Translations under genes and position numbers: made by a program | Source of the DNA: JAQIBY01 sp963676165 | GTDB taxonomy: Bacteria > Bacteroidota > Bacteroidia > Bacteroidales > ML635J-15 | NCBI GenBank assembly: GCA_963676165.1 | Contig: OY781043.1 | Location: forward strand, 3,100,001-3,164,000 | Length of the DNA: 64,000 bases | Direction of reading: 5' to 3' | Notes under the pieces: generated by a model | What the model was told of the DNA's origin: nothing | What the model saw: the letters and a program-made list of their open reading frames with translations, nothing else | Database searches by the model: none | Shown: positions 8,283 to 16,883 of the stretch, one piece after another | Position numbering within the stretch: the stretch's first letter is position 1 | How the letters are laid out: each line of letters starts with the position of its first letter

Positions 8283-8597
8283 CTAAGCCTTTTGTTTGAC
8301 AACTAATATTTTTGCATCCTGATTACCAGGATTATAAATGCAATGCAAACTCCCTGCTGGACAATGCACTAACGACCCAGCTTCAACCGCCTGACGATCT
8401 CCTTCTATTTCAACATCAGGTTGGCCTTCAATGATATAAAAGAAAGCTTCTTTTTCAACCGTATGCGGTTTCAAGTCTTGACCGGGCGTCATATGCAAAT
8501 GCAAAGCTTGAAAAGCTGCAGAATTTAATAATAATCTGACATCCGCTTTGTGCGGATTCTCTTTGATCTCTGTGTGTTTTGGATGTGTGATTTTCAT
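8283..8597 (-). CDS. Small cupin-domain protein
   Basis: A 104-aa single-domain cupin. The beta-barrel carries both cupin motifs: HLHMTPGQDLKPHTVEKEAFFY, with metal-ligand candidates His (LKPH) and Glu (EKEA), then the second motif AGSLVHCPAGSLHCIYNPG with His at the usual position. Such proteins bind a metal ion and a small ligand in the cytoplasm, but the sequence does not identify the substrate. The tRNA gene lies downstream on the same strand. The upstream side is the repeat-filled interval after hcp, so it may be read from the hcp transcript or from its own promoter. Confidence 0.8.
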   Translation of the reverse strand: MKITHPKHTEIKENPHKADVRLLLNSAAFQALHLHMTPGQDLKPHTVEKEAFFYIIEGQPDVEIEGDRQAVEAGSLVHCPAGSLHCIYNPGNQDAKILVVKQKA

Positions 8598-9103
8598 AAT
8601 GTTTTTGTTTGAGGTTTGAAGTTCAAGGTTCGAGGTTCAAGGTTTGAGGCTCAAGGCCCCGACATTCGTCGGGATTGCTTCGTGTTGCATTTTTCAGTTC
8701 GCTCACTCCTGAAAAACTGACACTCAGGGAATTTGAGGTTCGAAAATTTGAAGTTGACAAGTTTGCACAAAGTAGTTGACTGAGGAGAGTCGAGGAACGA
8801 GACTAGGCTCGAAGGCAACGGAAAAAAAAGTTTGGAGCTTAGCGGTTATCCAACCAACTAACACTCCAACTTTCTACTCTTGTCCGCCTCCGGCGGATTC
8901 AGCTCCGAACGCAGTGAGCAGCAACTTTAAACCCTGAGCTTGCGAAGGGTAACTTTCAGCTCTAAGCGCAGAGCAACTTTCATCTGCGAACGTAGTGAGC
9001 AGCAACTTTAAACTCCGAGTGTAACGAGGAGTAACTTTCCCCTCCTAACCCCTAACTCCTAACTCCTAACTCCTAACCCCTGACCCCTGTCCCCTGTCCC
9101 CTG
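8598..9103. repeat. Mosaic of short tandem repeats and hairpins between cupin and hcp
   Basis: This gene-free 500-bp interval contains several repeat types: GA/TTC-rich direct repeats of about 8 bp at 8609-8657 (GAGGTTCAAGGTTT-like); a perfect stem CCCGAC/GTCGGG at about 8658-8673; CCGCC/GGCGG at about 8885-8897; five hairpin units at 8903-9041; and a 6-7 bp tandem run of CTCCTAAC and CCCCTGT type at 9042-9102. Such mosaics are common between Bacteroidota genes; no gene is visible in it. Confidence 0.75.
8903..9041. repeat. Five tandem hairpin units with changing but complementary stems
   Basis: Units begin at 8903, 8932, 8960, 8984 and 9013, are 24-29 bp long, and all end with (T/C)AACTTT plus about 3 bases. 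Four have a short stem whose sequence differs between units while remaining complementary: CCCT/AGGG, CTCT/AGAG, CTGC/GCAG and CTCC/GGAG. The first can pair GCTC with GAGC. The loop is of the type GAACGTAGTGA. Covarying stems in tandem suggest that the hairpin itself matters. Confidence 0.65.
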
Positions 9104-10753
9104 CTACGCGCTCATGAACATCTCAATATCACTTTCAACTTCTCCGATTGGAGCAATTCCAAAGTTTTCAACAAGAACATTCGCAACATTTGGAGACAAG
9201 AAAGCAGGCAATGTTGGACCTAAGTGTATATCTTTCACGCCAAGATAAAGCAATGCAAGCAACACAATGACAGCTTTCTGCTCGTACCATGCAATATTGT
9301 ATGCAATTGGCAAGTCATTAATGTCATTCAACTCAAATACTTCTTTGAGCTTCAAAGCGATGACAGCAAGTGAGTATGAATCGTTACACTGTCCAGCATC
9401 CAAGACCCTTGGAATTCCTCCAATATCACCTAATGGCAATTTATTGTAACGATATTTTGCACAACCTGCAGTTAGAATGACCGTGTCTTTTGGCAATTGA
9501 TCTGCAAAGTCTGTGTAATAATCTCGATCTTTCATTCGACCATCACAACCTGCCATGACAAAGAATTTTTTAATTGCCCCTGATTTCACGGCATCCACAA
9601 CTTTATCTGCCAGAGCAATCACCTGGTTATGTGCAAATCCACCAACAATACTACCACTTTCAATTTCAACCGGTGACTGACATTGTTTTGCATGCTCAAT
9701 AATTTCAGAAAAGTCTTTGGTCTTTCCATCTTCACGGGCAGGAATATGCTTTGCACCTGTTAATCCTGATGAACCTGTGGTATAAATTTTATCAGCGTAT
9801 GATGCATTTTTCATTGGAGGCACAATACAGTTAGTTGTAAACAGAATTGGACCATTGAAACTTTCAAATTCTTCTTTTTGTTTCCACCACGCATTTCCGT
9901 AGTTACCAACAAAATGCTCATACTTTTTAAATGCTGGATAATAGTGTCCCGGAAGCATTTCACTGTGAGTGTAAACATCCACTCCTGTGCCATCAGTTTG
10001 AGCAAGTAACTCTTCCAAATCTTTTAAATCGTGACCTGAAATCAAAATTGCTGGATTATTTCTCACTCCAAGATTAACTTCTGTCATTTCAGGATTTCCG
10101 TAAGCGCTAGTATTAGCCTCATCAAGTAAAGCCATTACATCCACACCAAATTTCCCACATTCCAGAACCAAAGCTACCATTTCCTCAACAGAATGATCTT
10201 CCGTTGTTGATTTTAGGGCTTTGTGCATGAATGCAAAAATCTCATCATTGGTTTTGCCAAGATTGTATGCATGCTCTGCATAAGCAGCCATACCTTTCAC
10301 TCCATAAGTCAACAATTCACGCAAAGAACGCACATCTTCATCACCTGTTTCCAATACGCCAACTAAATTTGACTTACGCTCCATTTCTGCTTCATCTGTA
10401 CTAAACCAACTTGTCGATGAATGCAAACCATTTAGTTCAACACCCGCATTTTCCAACTGCAATTTCAATGCGTCACGCACTTCAAATCCCTCCTTTACCT
10501 TCGCAATAATTGCATCTTTATCAAAATTGGCATTGGTAATGGTTGAAAATAAAGCCTCAAAAACAAATTTATCTGCAGCAACAGTTTTTTGTCCGTTTTC
10601 ACGTGCTTTAGATGCTAAAATTGAAACTCCTTTAGAAACAAAAATCAATAAATCCTGCATATTGGCAAGATCATCTTTTTTACCGCAGACACCTGCAATT
10701 GTACAACCTGTTCCTTTGGCTGCTTCCTGACATTGATAACAAAACATACTCAT
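9104..10753 (-). CDS. hcp: Hydroxylamine reductase / hybrid cluster protein
   Basis: A 549-aa protein of full family length. The N-terminus MSMFCYQCQEAAKGTGCTIA followed by GVC gives the CX2CX8CX5C spacing (C5, C8, C17, C23) that holds the first Fe-S cluster. The ligands of the hybrid Fe-S-O cluster follow in segments such as ILFTTNCIVPP, VMAGCDGR, LTAGCAKYRYN and DAGQCNDSYS. The enzyme reduces hydroxylamine and, in enterobacteria, acts as an NO reductase; a role in nitrosative stress under low oxygen is inferred. No hcr reductase gene is adjacent. A 16-bp palindrome 70 bp upstream of the start fits a Crp/Fnr-family (HcpR-like) operator. Confidence 0.96.
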   Translation of the reverse strand: MSMFCYQCQEAAKGTGCTIAGVCGKKDDLANMQDLLIFVSKGVSILASKARENGQKTVAADKFVFEALFSTITNANFDKDAIIAKVKEGFEVRDALKLQLENAGVELNGLHSSTSWFSTDEAEMERKSNLVGVLETGDEDVRSLRELLTYGVKGMAAYAEHAYNLGKTNDEIFAFMHKALKSTTEDHSVEEMVALVLECGKFGVDVMALLDEANTSAYGNPEMTEVNLGVRNNPAILISGHDLKDLEELLAQTDGTGVDVYTHSEMLPGHYYPAFKKYEHFVGNYGNAWWKQKEEFESFNGPILFTTNCIVPPMKNASYADKIYTTGSSGLTGAKHIPAREDGKTKDFSEIIEHAKQCQSPVEIESGSIVGGFAHNQVIALADKVVDAVKSGAIKKFFVMAGCDGRMKDRDYYTDFADQLPKDTVILTAGCAKYRYNKLPLGDIGGIPRVLDAGQCNDSYSLAVIALKLKEVFELNDINDLPIAYNIAWYEQKAVIVLLALLYLGVKDIHLGPTLPAFLSPNVANVLVENFGIAPIGEVESDIEMFMSA

Positions 10754-10822
10754 AATTATTCGGTTTTAAATGTGTTTACAATAATTTCTACTGCAATATT
10801 AAAGTATTCAAATACCGAATTG

Positions 10823-10838
10823 TGTTACATAGGTAACA
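10823..10838. promoter_or_regulatory. Candidate Crp/Fnr-family (HcpR-like) operator of hcp
   Basis: TGTTAC-ATAG-GTAACA is a perfect 6-4-6 palindrome with the shape of Crp/Fnr-type sites. It lies 70 bp upstream of the hcp start codon. HcpR-type regulators are known to control hcp in Bacteroidota and other anaerobes; assignment to HcpR is by context only, since no regulator gene is in the window. Confidence 0.6.
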
Positions 10839-10883
10839 TTTGGATAGATTTGATGAAATAATTCTCTCTGTTGCCCAAAAAAA

Positions 10884-13265
10884 CTAAAATGAGAAATTCA
10901 AGCTTACAGACGGAATGAGTGGAAATAAGCTCTTTTGATCGATCTTAATTTTTTCAGTTCCCTCAATTGTTTGTCCATAAATATCAAGTTCAGATTCCTT
11001 GGTGATATTATAATAATATGGATTTTTTCGATTATAAAGATTATAAATCCCTAAAGTCCAAGTCCGTACTCCCCATTTTTTCTTCTTTTGAAATTGTGCA
11101 GAGACATCCAACCTGTGGTAATCTCGCATACGACTTGAGTTTCTTTCAGCATAAATATAAGTTTCCCGATTATTGAAAGGTTCATTACCCGAATAAATGC
11201 TTTCATTAAAAATATTTGTATTGTTAGGTGAATAATACAAACCAATTGGCGGAGTAAATGCATTACCAGTTCCATACACCCAATTTGCTGAGAAACTAAT
11301 TTCTTCATTCAATTGAAAATTCAAAACAAGGCTTAAATCATGTCGTCTATCGTATCGATACGGATATTGTTTTCCAAAATTAATTGACTCAAACTGTCGC
11401 ATATTTTTAGACCATGTATAAGCTAGCCATCCATTTAATCTGCCATACTTTTTATGAAAAAGCAATTCAACACCATAAGCAGTACCATTACCATCCGACT
11501 CAATGTTTTGTTCCCAACTCTGCATATTAGACAAATGATTATATCCTTCCTTATACTCAATCAAATGATTCATTTCTCGATAAAAGGCTTCAACAGACAA
11601 TTCGATTTTATCCTTATGCAGGCTACGTACAAAAGCAGCAGATACTTGATTTGATATTTCCGGAACTAATTTGGAAGTTGCAGGGAACCAAATATCAACA
11701 GGAATGCCAACTCCATTTGAAGACAATAAATGTACATTCTGATGCATTTTATCGAAAGACAATCTAATTGCAGTGTTTTCCCAGGCATTGATTGAAAATA
11801 ATACGCGAGGCTCAATAAAATGATAGCTATTTTCCTGAACAAAATAGTTTGAATATCTCAAGCCAATATTTCCTGACAAAAAACTAAAAAAGCGAACATG
11901 ATTATCAAAATACAACGCATTATCCCAAGCATTAATCAATTCGCTATCTAAACGCCTGAAATCGCCTTGCACTGTTTGGCTTACCACACTAGGAGTAAGA
12001 AAATGTCTTGTAGAGAAAACACCATATTTCAGAGTGTATTTAGAGGAGGGTTTAAAATCAAAATCTGCGCTAAAGGCCAAATCTTCAATGCCTGAATCAT
12101 AATTATAATTAAAATCAAAGGTGTTATTTTCATTACCATCACCTCCAATTTTAACATTGTAATTGTATCTGGTGTATGCAAATTGAAAATTAGAGAACAG
12201 TTTTGGTGTAAAAACATGATTCCATTTTAAAGCAGCAAGATTATTTCCCCAACTATTTGTAAAGTCAACTTCCTCATTGGTTCCCGGGAATTGTGTGATT
12301 GTAATTTTATCTCTTCCCGAATAAAGACTCAAAAATAATTGATCTTTTTCTGATAAGCGAAAATTTACTTTTGCATTAAAATCATAAAAATTATAACCCA
12401 ACTGCTGCTCATCCATTATCTTTCGTGTTAAAGGAGACAAAAACAAGTCATACAGAAACCTTCGATAAGAAACCATGTATGAAGATTTCCCCTTTTTTAT
12501 TGGTCCTTCTAAGGCAAGCTTTGAAAAAACAATACCCAGCATCCCGGATCCATGAAATTCATTCACGTTTCCATCCTTCATTCGAACGTCTAAAACAGAT
12601 GAAAGTCTTCCTCCATATGATGCAGGAAATCCCCCTTTAGTCATTTTTGCCTGATTTATAACATCGGAATTAAACGTAGAAACAAATCCACCTAAATGAT
12701 TAACATAATACAAAGGTGTCCCATCCAGCAATATTAAATTTTGATCCGGAGTGCCTCCTCGAACATACATCCCTGAAGTCCCCTCATTCCCTGACTGTAC
12801 TCCGGGCATTAACTGTATGACTTTTAACAAATCTGACTCTCCACTAAGCGCAGGCAATTTTCGAATCTGTGTTGTTGGAATGTTGATAACCCCTGTTTCT
12901 GTCCTGTCATTTATTGCCTTTTCACCATTACTTGTAACTAACACTTCATCTAATATTGTTCCCGAAACAAGCTGAACATCAACTACCAGATTATCATCCC
13001 CATCATAATACAATGTATCAGATTGGTAACCTATATGAGAAATTACTACACTTAAACTATCTTTCCCGCCTAAAACGAGAGAAAAATATCCATACTCATT
13101 TGTGGATGTACCTAAGTCTTCGTCAATCACAAAAACATTCGCATAAATAAGTTTTTCCCCTGTATGCTTATCACTCACATATCCACTTATCGTGTTCTGC
13201 TGTCCAAATCCAAAAACAGGAATAAACAACATGAACATAGGCATTATGTATTTTAGTTTACTCAT
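10884..13265 (-). CDS. TonB-dependent receptor with carboxypeptidase-like regulatory domain
   Basis: With the ATG at 13265 the protein is 793 aa. This start is preferred over an upstream in-frame ATG (13313) because it has a GGAGG 6-8 bases ahead and follows the previous stop by 1 bp. Signal peptide about residues 1-22 (ending FGFGQ); residues of about 23-105 are a CarboxypepD_reg-like domain (ISGYVSDKHTGEKLIYANVF); then a plug with GMYVRGGTPDQNLILLDGTP and a 22-strand-type barrel ending in Phe (LNFSF). It imports a large ligand through the outer membrane using TonB energy; the substrate is unknown. Operon with the DUF4249 and barrel genes. A decayed copy of its tail lies at 4160-4570. Confidence 0.93.
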   Translation of the reverse strand: MSKLKYIMPMFMLFIPVFGFGQQNTISGYVSDKHTGEKLIYANVFVIDEDLGTSTNEYGYFSLVLGGKDSLSVVISHIGYQSDTLYYDGDDNLVVDVQLVSGTILDEVLVTSNGEKAINDRTETGVINIPTTQIRKLPALSGESDLLKVIQLMPGVQSGNEGTSGMYVRGGTPDQNLILLDGTPLYYVNHLGGFVSTFNSDVINQAKMTKGGFPASYGGRLSSVLDVRMKDGNVNEFHGSGMLGIVFSKLALEGPIKKGKSSYMVSYRRFLYDLFLSPLTRKIMDEQQLGYNFYDFNAKVNFRLSEKDQLFLSLYSGRDKITITQFPGTNEEVDFTNSWGNNLAALKWNHVFTPKLFSNFQFAYTRYNYNVKIGGDGNENNTFDFNYNYDSGIEDLAFSADFDFKPSSKYTLKYGVFSTRHFLTPSVVSQTVQGDFRRLDSELINAWDNALYFDNHVRFFSFLSGNIGLRYSNYFVQENSYHFIEPRVLFSINAWENTAIRLSFDKMHQNVHLLSSNGVGIPVDIWFPATSKLVPEISNQVSAAFVRSLHKDKIELSVEAFYREMNHLIEYKEGYNHLSNMQSWEQNIESDGNGTAYGVELLFHKKYGRLNGWLAYTWSKNMRQFESINFGKQYPYRYDRRHDLSLVLNFQLNEEISFSANWVYGTGNAFTPPIGLYYSPNNTNIFNESIYSGNEPFNNRETYIYAERNSSRMRDYHRLDVSAQFQKKKKWGVRTWTLGIYNLYNRKNPYYYNITKESELDIYGQTIEGTEKIKIDQKSLFPLIPSVSLNFSF

Positions 13266-13266
13266 T

Positions 13267-14172
13267 TTACTCCTCCCAATAAACGGAATCAATAACCTGA
13301 GAATAACCAGCAAATATTCCCATTCCTCCTTCTACATTAGAATACATCTGTACAGCTTGTCCCATCCCTTCAAAAAAATCACTACTTTGGTTTGCGTAAT
13401 GTTTTATAGCCTGCTTTCTATACGTGTAATAATCGTAAGTAACACGACGCAAGACATAGACCAATTGAAAACTGGGAATTTCTGTAAATGAAGACTTAAT
13501 AAAATTAGCTCTCAATAAACATTTATCCCCATCCGGGAATAGTTCATCACTAAAAGGAAAACCATTAGTTCGAAATTCCAAAAGGTTTTCATTCATCAAA
13601 ATGGGATCATTCTCCATCGCTAGGCTTGCCATCCAATAGCGATCACCCAACACTCCAAAATTATCATAAGCATAATGCATGTACAATGACAGTTCATAAT
13701 AATCATCTGTATTGGGATTATCTTCAAATTCAAGCGCCAATTGAAATATTATATCACCTTCAAAGTTCACAAAAACAGAATCGATGATTTCTGCGGAAAG
13801 AACAACCGGTTTCTCAGGGATATAATCATCTGAACGTATTTCATTATAGTCTTCGCAATTTGCAATAATCGCGTAATCATTTCCGGCACTTAGTGCATAA
13901 TCAGATAAATAATATGTCGTATCCTTTATTAAAGTATCAACACACACATTGTTTTCATACAGTGTAACATCCGCATTAATTAATTCATAATTAATATTCT
14001 GTTCGTTCATAGAATAAGTACGTGTCAAGCTTACTTTCATACCATCATCATCTGAAAACATGGCATTTAAAACAGGAAGCGTTTCAGACTCCGGAAAATC
14101 GTACTCAATTGTTTTATAGCATGAAAACAATGAAAGAGACACCAACAGAATTATAATTCGACGATATAACAT
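13267..14172 (-). CDS. DUF4249 domain lipoprotein
   Basis: A 301-aa protein with a lipoprotein signal (MLYRRIIILLVSLSLFSCYK; lipobox LFSC, Cys18). The N-terminal part of the mature protein (ESETLPVLNAMFSDDDGMKV) and the overall length match DUF4249, a family found almost only in Bacteroidota next to TonB receptors. It is probably surface-exposed or periplasmic and may cap or assist the receptor, as SusD-like proteins do, although no direct function is established. It is 2 bp from the outer-membrane gene upstream and 1 bp from the receptor start, so the three genes form one operon. Confidence 0.88.
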   Translation of the reverse strand: MLYRRIIILLVSLSLFSCYKTIEYDFPESETLPVLNAMFSDDDGMKVSLTRTYSMNEQNINYELINADVTLYENNVCVDTLIKDTTYYLSDYALSAGNDYAIIANCEDYNEIRSDDYIPEKPVVLSAEIIDSVFVNFEGDIIFQLALEFEDNPNTDDYYELSLYMHYAYDNFGVLGDRYWMASLAMENDPILMNENLLEFRTNGFPFSDELFPDGDKCLLRANFIKSSFTEIPSFQLVYVLRRVTYDYYTYRKQAIKHYANQSSDFFEGMGQAVQMYSNVEGGMGIFAGYSQVIDSVYWEE

Positions 14173-14174
14173 AA

Positions 14175-14771
14175 CTAAAAGTGGAAATTAATTCGATAAG
14201 TCATTACATGATTACGAGAGTTGACAAATCCCGTATTTGACAATTTATACATCACATCCAAACTCAGGCGATCTGTAAACAATCGCCAGCTCGTCCCAAT
14301 CGCTAAATAACCCGTTAAATTATGATTATACGTATAGTTTTTAGGTGATTCAAGATTGTCTTGTATCCAAGATGTATAGTTTTTATAGTACAAACTAATT
14401 TCTGCAAACGGCTTAAATGCATTTAACTTTTGAAATGTATAGCGACCATATAAGCCAGCTTTATAGGTAACAATTTCCATTTGCACAAATTTATATTCGT
14501 ATAGCCGTATCACATCTCCGGAAAATTCAGGGCCAATTAAGAAATTTTTATTAAGAGAATAACCAAACCGAGCAGCGTAGGCATAAGACTTTAAACTTTC
14601 CCAACTAAAATCCTGAACCACATAAGGATATGGATTAAACTGGACTCCGACACGATATTTATATTCATTTTCAGAATCACTTTCCTGCGCTGTAGTTAAG
14701 GTAATAAACATGATAATAAATAGGCTTATACAAATTGCTTTCTTCATTTGATTTGTTTTATTTGATTTCAT
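14175..14771 (-). CDS. Outer-membrane beta-barrel protein
   Basis: A 198-aa protein with a signal peptide. A second ATG at 14747 (MKKAICISLFIIMFITLTTA) may be the real start and gives 190 aa. The mature part is built of alternating aromatic strands (YRVGVQFNPYPYVVQDF, FAEISLYYKNYTSW, GYLAIGTSWRLF, RLSLDVMYKL) and ends YRINFHF with a C-terminal Phe, the signature of an 8-strand outer-membrane barrel. First gene of the operon with the DUF4249 lipoprotein and the TonB receptor. A structural or accessory role in the same uptake system is inferred. Confidence 0.75.
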   Translation of the reverse strand: MKSNKTNQMKKAICISLFIIMFITLTTAQESDSENEYKYRVGVQFNPYPYVVQDFSWESLKSYAYAARFGYSLNKNFLIGPEFSGDVIRLYEYKFVQMEIVTYKAGLYGRYTFQKLNAFKPFAEISLYYKNYTSWIQDNLESPKNYTYNHNLTGYLAIGTSWRLFTDRLSLDVMYKLSNTGFVNSRNHVMTYRINFHF

Positions 14772-14945
14772 TGATATAAATCAATACAAATATAAATTAT
14801 TTTGTTCATATTATAAATTATTCACACTTTAGCCATAGCAATCTATGCATTTACTTTGCAATCAAAAAAAAATATTAATACACATCAAGTTTCCCAAAAA
14901 TATTTTTTTGCATTTCTCAAATAAATTATTTATTTTCGACCAGTT

Positions 14946-14967
14946 GGTTAAACTTAATAGTCAAACC
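14946..14967. promoter_or_regulatory. Palindromic operator in front of the tetR-efflux operon
   Basis: The 22-bp site has the form GGTTnnACTnnnnAGTnnAACC, symmetric at 14 of 22 positions, and ends 2 bp before the tetR start codon. A second GGTTAAA lies just inside the gene. Location and symmetry fit autorepression by the TetR protein. Confidence 0.55.
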
Positions 14968-14969
14968 TT

Positions 14970-15593
14970 ATGGTTAAAACAAATAAACAATCGGAAAATA
15001 CAGAAGAGACTATTCTGAAAGCTGCATCGGAAATCTTTATTGAGAAGGGATTTAATGGGGCTCGTATGCAAGAAATTGCGGACAAGGCGGGTCTGAACAA
15101 AGCCCTCTTGCACTACTATTACCGTTCAAAAGACAAACTGTTCCGTGCAGTATTTAGCAAAGTATTTCAACGACTGATGGATGGTCTTATCTCAGTTTTT
15201 GAAGGAAACATGTCTGTTTTTGACACCATTCGCATCTTTTTTAAAGAACACCAGGAAGTCCTTATTACGTATCGACATTTACCAGTTTTTATCCTAAATG
15301 AGTTGCAACGCGATCCCAATATTGTGGTGGACATGTTTGACACAAGCCGTCTGGAAAAAGTCAGAAGTACATTTTTCCAACGCATTGAAAAGGAAAAACA
15401 GGAAGGCATAATTCGCCAATCGATACAGCCCATGGATATATTTGTCAACATCTTAAGCCTGAGCGCTTTTCCTTATGCAGCGAAACCACTAATTACCAGC
15501 TTTATTGGCATAAATAAATCTGCATTTTACGACATAATGGAAGCCAGAAAAGATGGACTTGCAGATTTTGTTATTCAATCGATAAAAGCGTAA
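14970..15593 (+). CDS. TetR/AcrR family transcriptional regulator
   Basis: A 207-aa protein. Residues of about 12-58 form the TetR DNA-binding domain (ETILKAASEIFIEKGFNGAR, then IADKAGLNKALLHYYYRSKDKLF); the remainder is the alpha-helical ligand-binding and dimer domain. It heads the operon TolC-HlyD-ABC-ABC-permease-permease, with its stop 3 bp before the tolC-like start. It most likely represses that exporter until a toxic ligand binds. A palindrome immediately upstream (14946-14967) is the likely operator. Confidence 0.92.
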   Translation: MVKTNKQSENTEETILKAASEIFIEKGFNGARMQEIADKAGLNKALLHYYYRSKDKLFRAVFSKVFQRLMDGLISVFEGNMSVFDTIRIFFKEHQEVLITYRHLPVFILNELQRDPNIVVDMFDTSRLEKVRSTFFQRIEKEKQEGIIRQSIQPMDIFVNILSLSAFPYAAKPLITSFIGINKSAFYDIMEARKDGLADFVIQSIKA

Positions 15594-15596
15594 ACT

Positions 15597-16883
15597 ATGA
15601 AAAAAGGAATCATCATATGCATATTCAGTTTGATGTTTCTTTCCTTAAAAGGACAAGAACTCATCAGCATTGACAGCTGCTATCAACGATTGGAACGCAA
15701 CTACCCTGAGATGCAAAATATTCAACTCATTTCAGAAGCTGTCTCTATACAACATCAACTGCTTAAAACAAATTATTTACCAAAACTAAGACTTGGAGCA
15801 CAAGCCACATGGCAGTCTGAAGTCACTCAATTAAACATTGACAATCCGATGTTTCAATTTGAAACACCGGAAATATCCAAAGATCAGTATAAAGCTTATG
15901 CAGAAATCACACAAACCATTTGGGATGGCGGCATGACATCTGTTTCGAGAGCCATAGAAGAATTGTCCGGCGAAATTGAACATCAAGAAATCAATCTGAG
16001 CATTCACCAGGTAAAGCAACAAATTAATGATTTGTATTTCACCATTCTTTTGCTGCAGGAGCAAATCAATATCCTGGAATACAACAAAGTCAGCATCAAC
16101 AAAAAATTCAAGGAAATACAAGTGGCAGTTGACAATGACATGGCGCTTTCTGCTGACAGCAAAGAACTGGAAGTTGCCATTTTGGACATCCGCCAAGAAA
16201 TCATCAAAACAGAATCGGCACGCAAAACATGCATTGTCATGATGGAAGTGCTAACGGGAGAACCTATTCAGGAACTTGCTGACTTTCTGCTTCCAGGAAG
16301 AGGCATCCAAGCAGACACCACTATTCAACGTGCCGAACTGGACATTATGGATTTACAAAAGCAACAAATCCTACAACAAAAGCAACAAGCAAAATCACTA
16401 AAACACCCAATGGTTTCAGCCTTTGCACAAGGAGGTTATGGTCGCCCGGGATTGAATATGCTCAGTAACGATTTTGAAGCCTATGCGATTGTTGGCATCC
16501 GCTTATCATGGAACATCTGGGAATGGAACACAGTAAAAAAACAACATGCTATTGCGGATATTAATCTGCAAAAAATTGACAATAAAAAACAAGCCTTTGT
16601 CAATAACATCAATGCTCAGGCTGAATCGTATTTACAAGAAATAAAAACCCAAGATGACTTAATTTCTCAGGACGAGGAAATCATCACGCTACGCAATGAA
16701 ATTAAAACAAGCAAAGAGGCGCAACTAAACGAAGGCAACATACAAATCTCTGATTATCTAGAAGCTCTACACAAGGAATCCATAGCCAAAGTGCAGTTGG
16801 AAATACACAAAATTAATAAAGCAAAAGCGATCATAAATTATTTAACGATCACAGGAAAAATTGATACAAATGAAAACAAATAA
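15597..16883 (+). CDS. TolC-family outer-membrane efflux protein
   Basis: A 428-aa protein with a signal peptide (about 1-19, ending LSLKG), followed by the two long helical hairpins and strand pairs of outer membrane efflux proteins (YPEMQNIQLISEAVSIQHQL; LRLGAQATW; second repeat SAFAQGGYGRPGLNML, then GIRLSWNIWEW). It forms the outer-membrane exit duct of a tripartite exporter. The next gene, the adaptor, starts within its last codons, so translation is probably coupled. Regulated by the TetR gene 3 bp upstream. Confidence 0.9.
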   Translation: MKKGIIICIFSLMFLSLKGQELISIDSCYQRLERNYPEMQNIQLISEAVSIQHQLLKTNYLPKLRLGAQATWQSEVTQLNIDNPMFQFETPEISKDQYKAYAEITQTIWDGGMTSVSRAIEELSGEIEHQEINLSIHQVKQQINDLYFTILLLQEQINILEYNKVSINKKFKEIQVAVDNDMALSADSKELEVAILDIRQEIIKTESARKTCIVMMEVLTGEPIQELADFLLPGRGIQADTTIQRAELDIMDLQKQQILQQKQQAKSLKHPMVSAFAQGGYGRPGLNMLSNDFEAYAIVGIRLSWNIWEWNTVKKQHAIADINLQKIDNKKQAFVNNINAQAESYLQEIKTQDDLISQDEEIITLRNEIKTSKEAQLNEGNIQISDYLEALHKESIAKVQLEIHKINKAKAIINYLTITGKIDTNENK

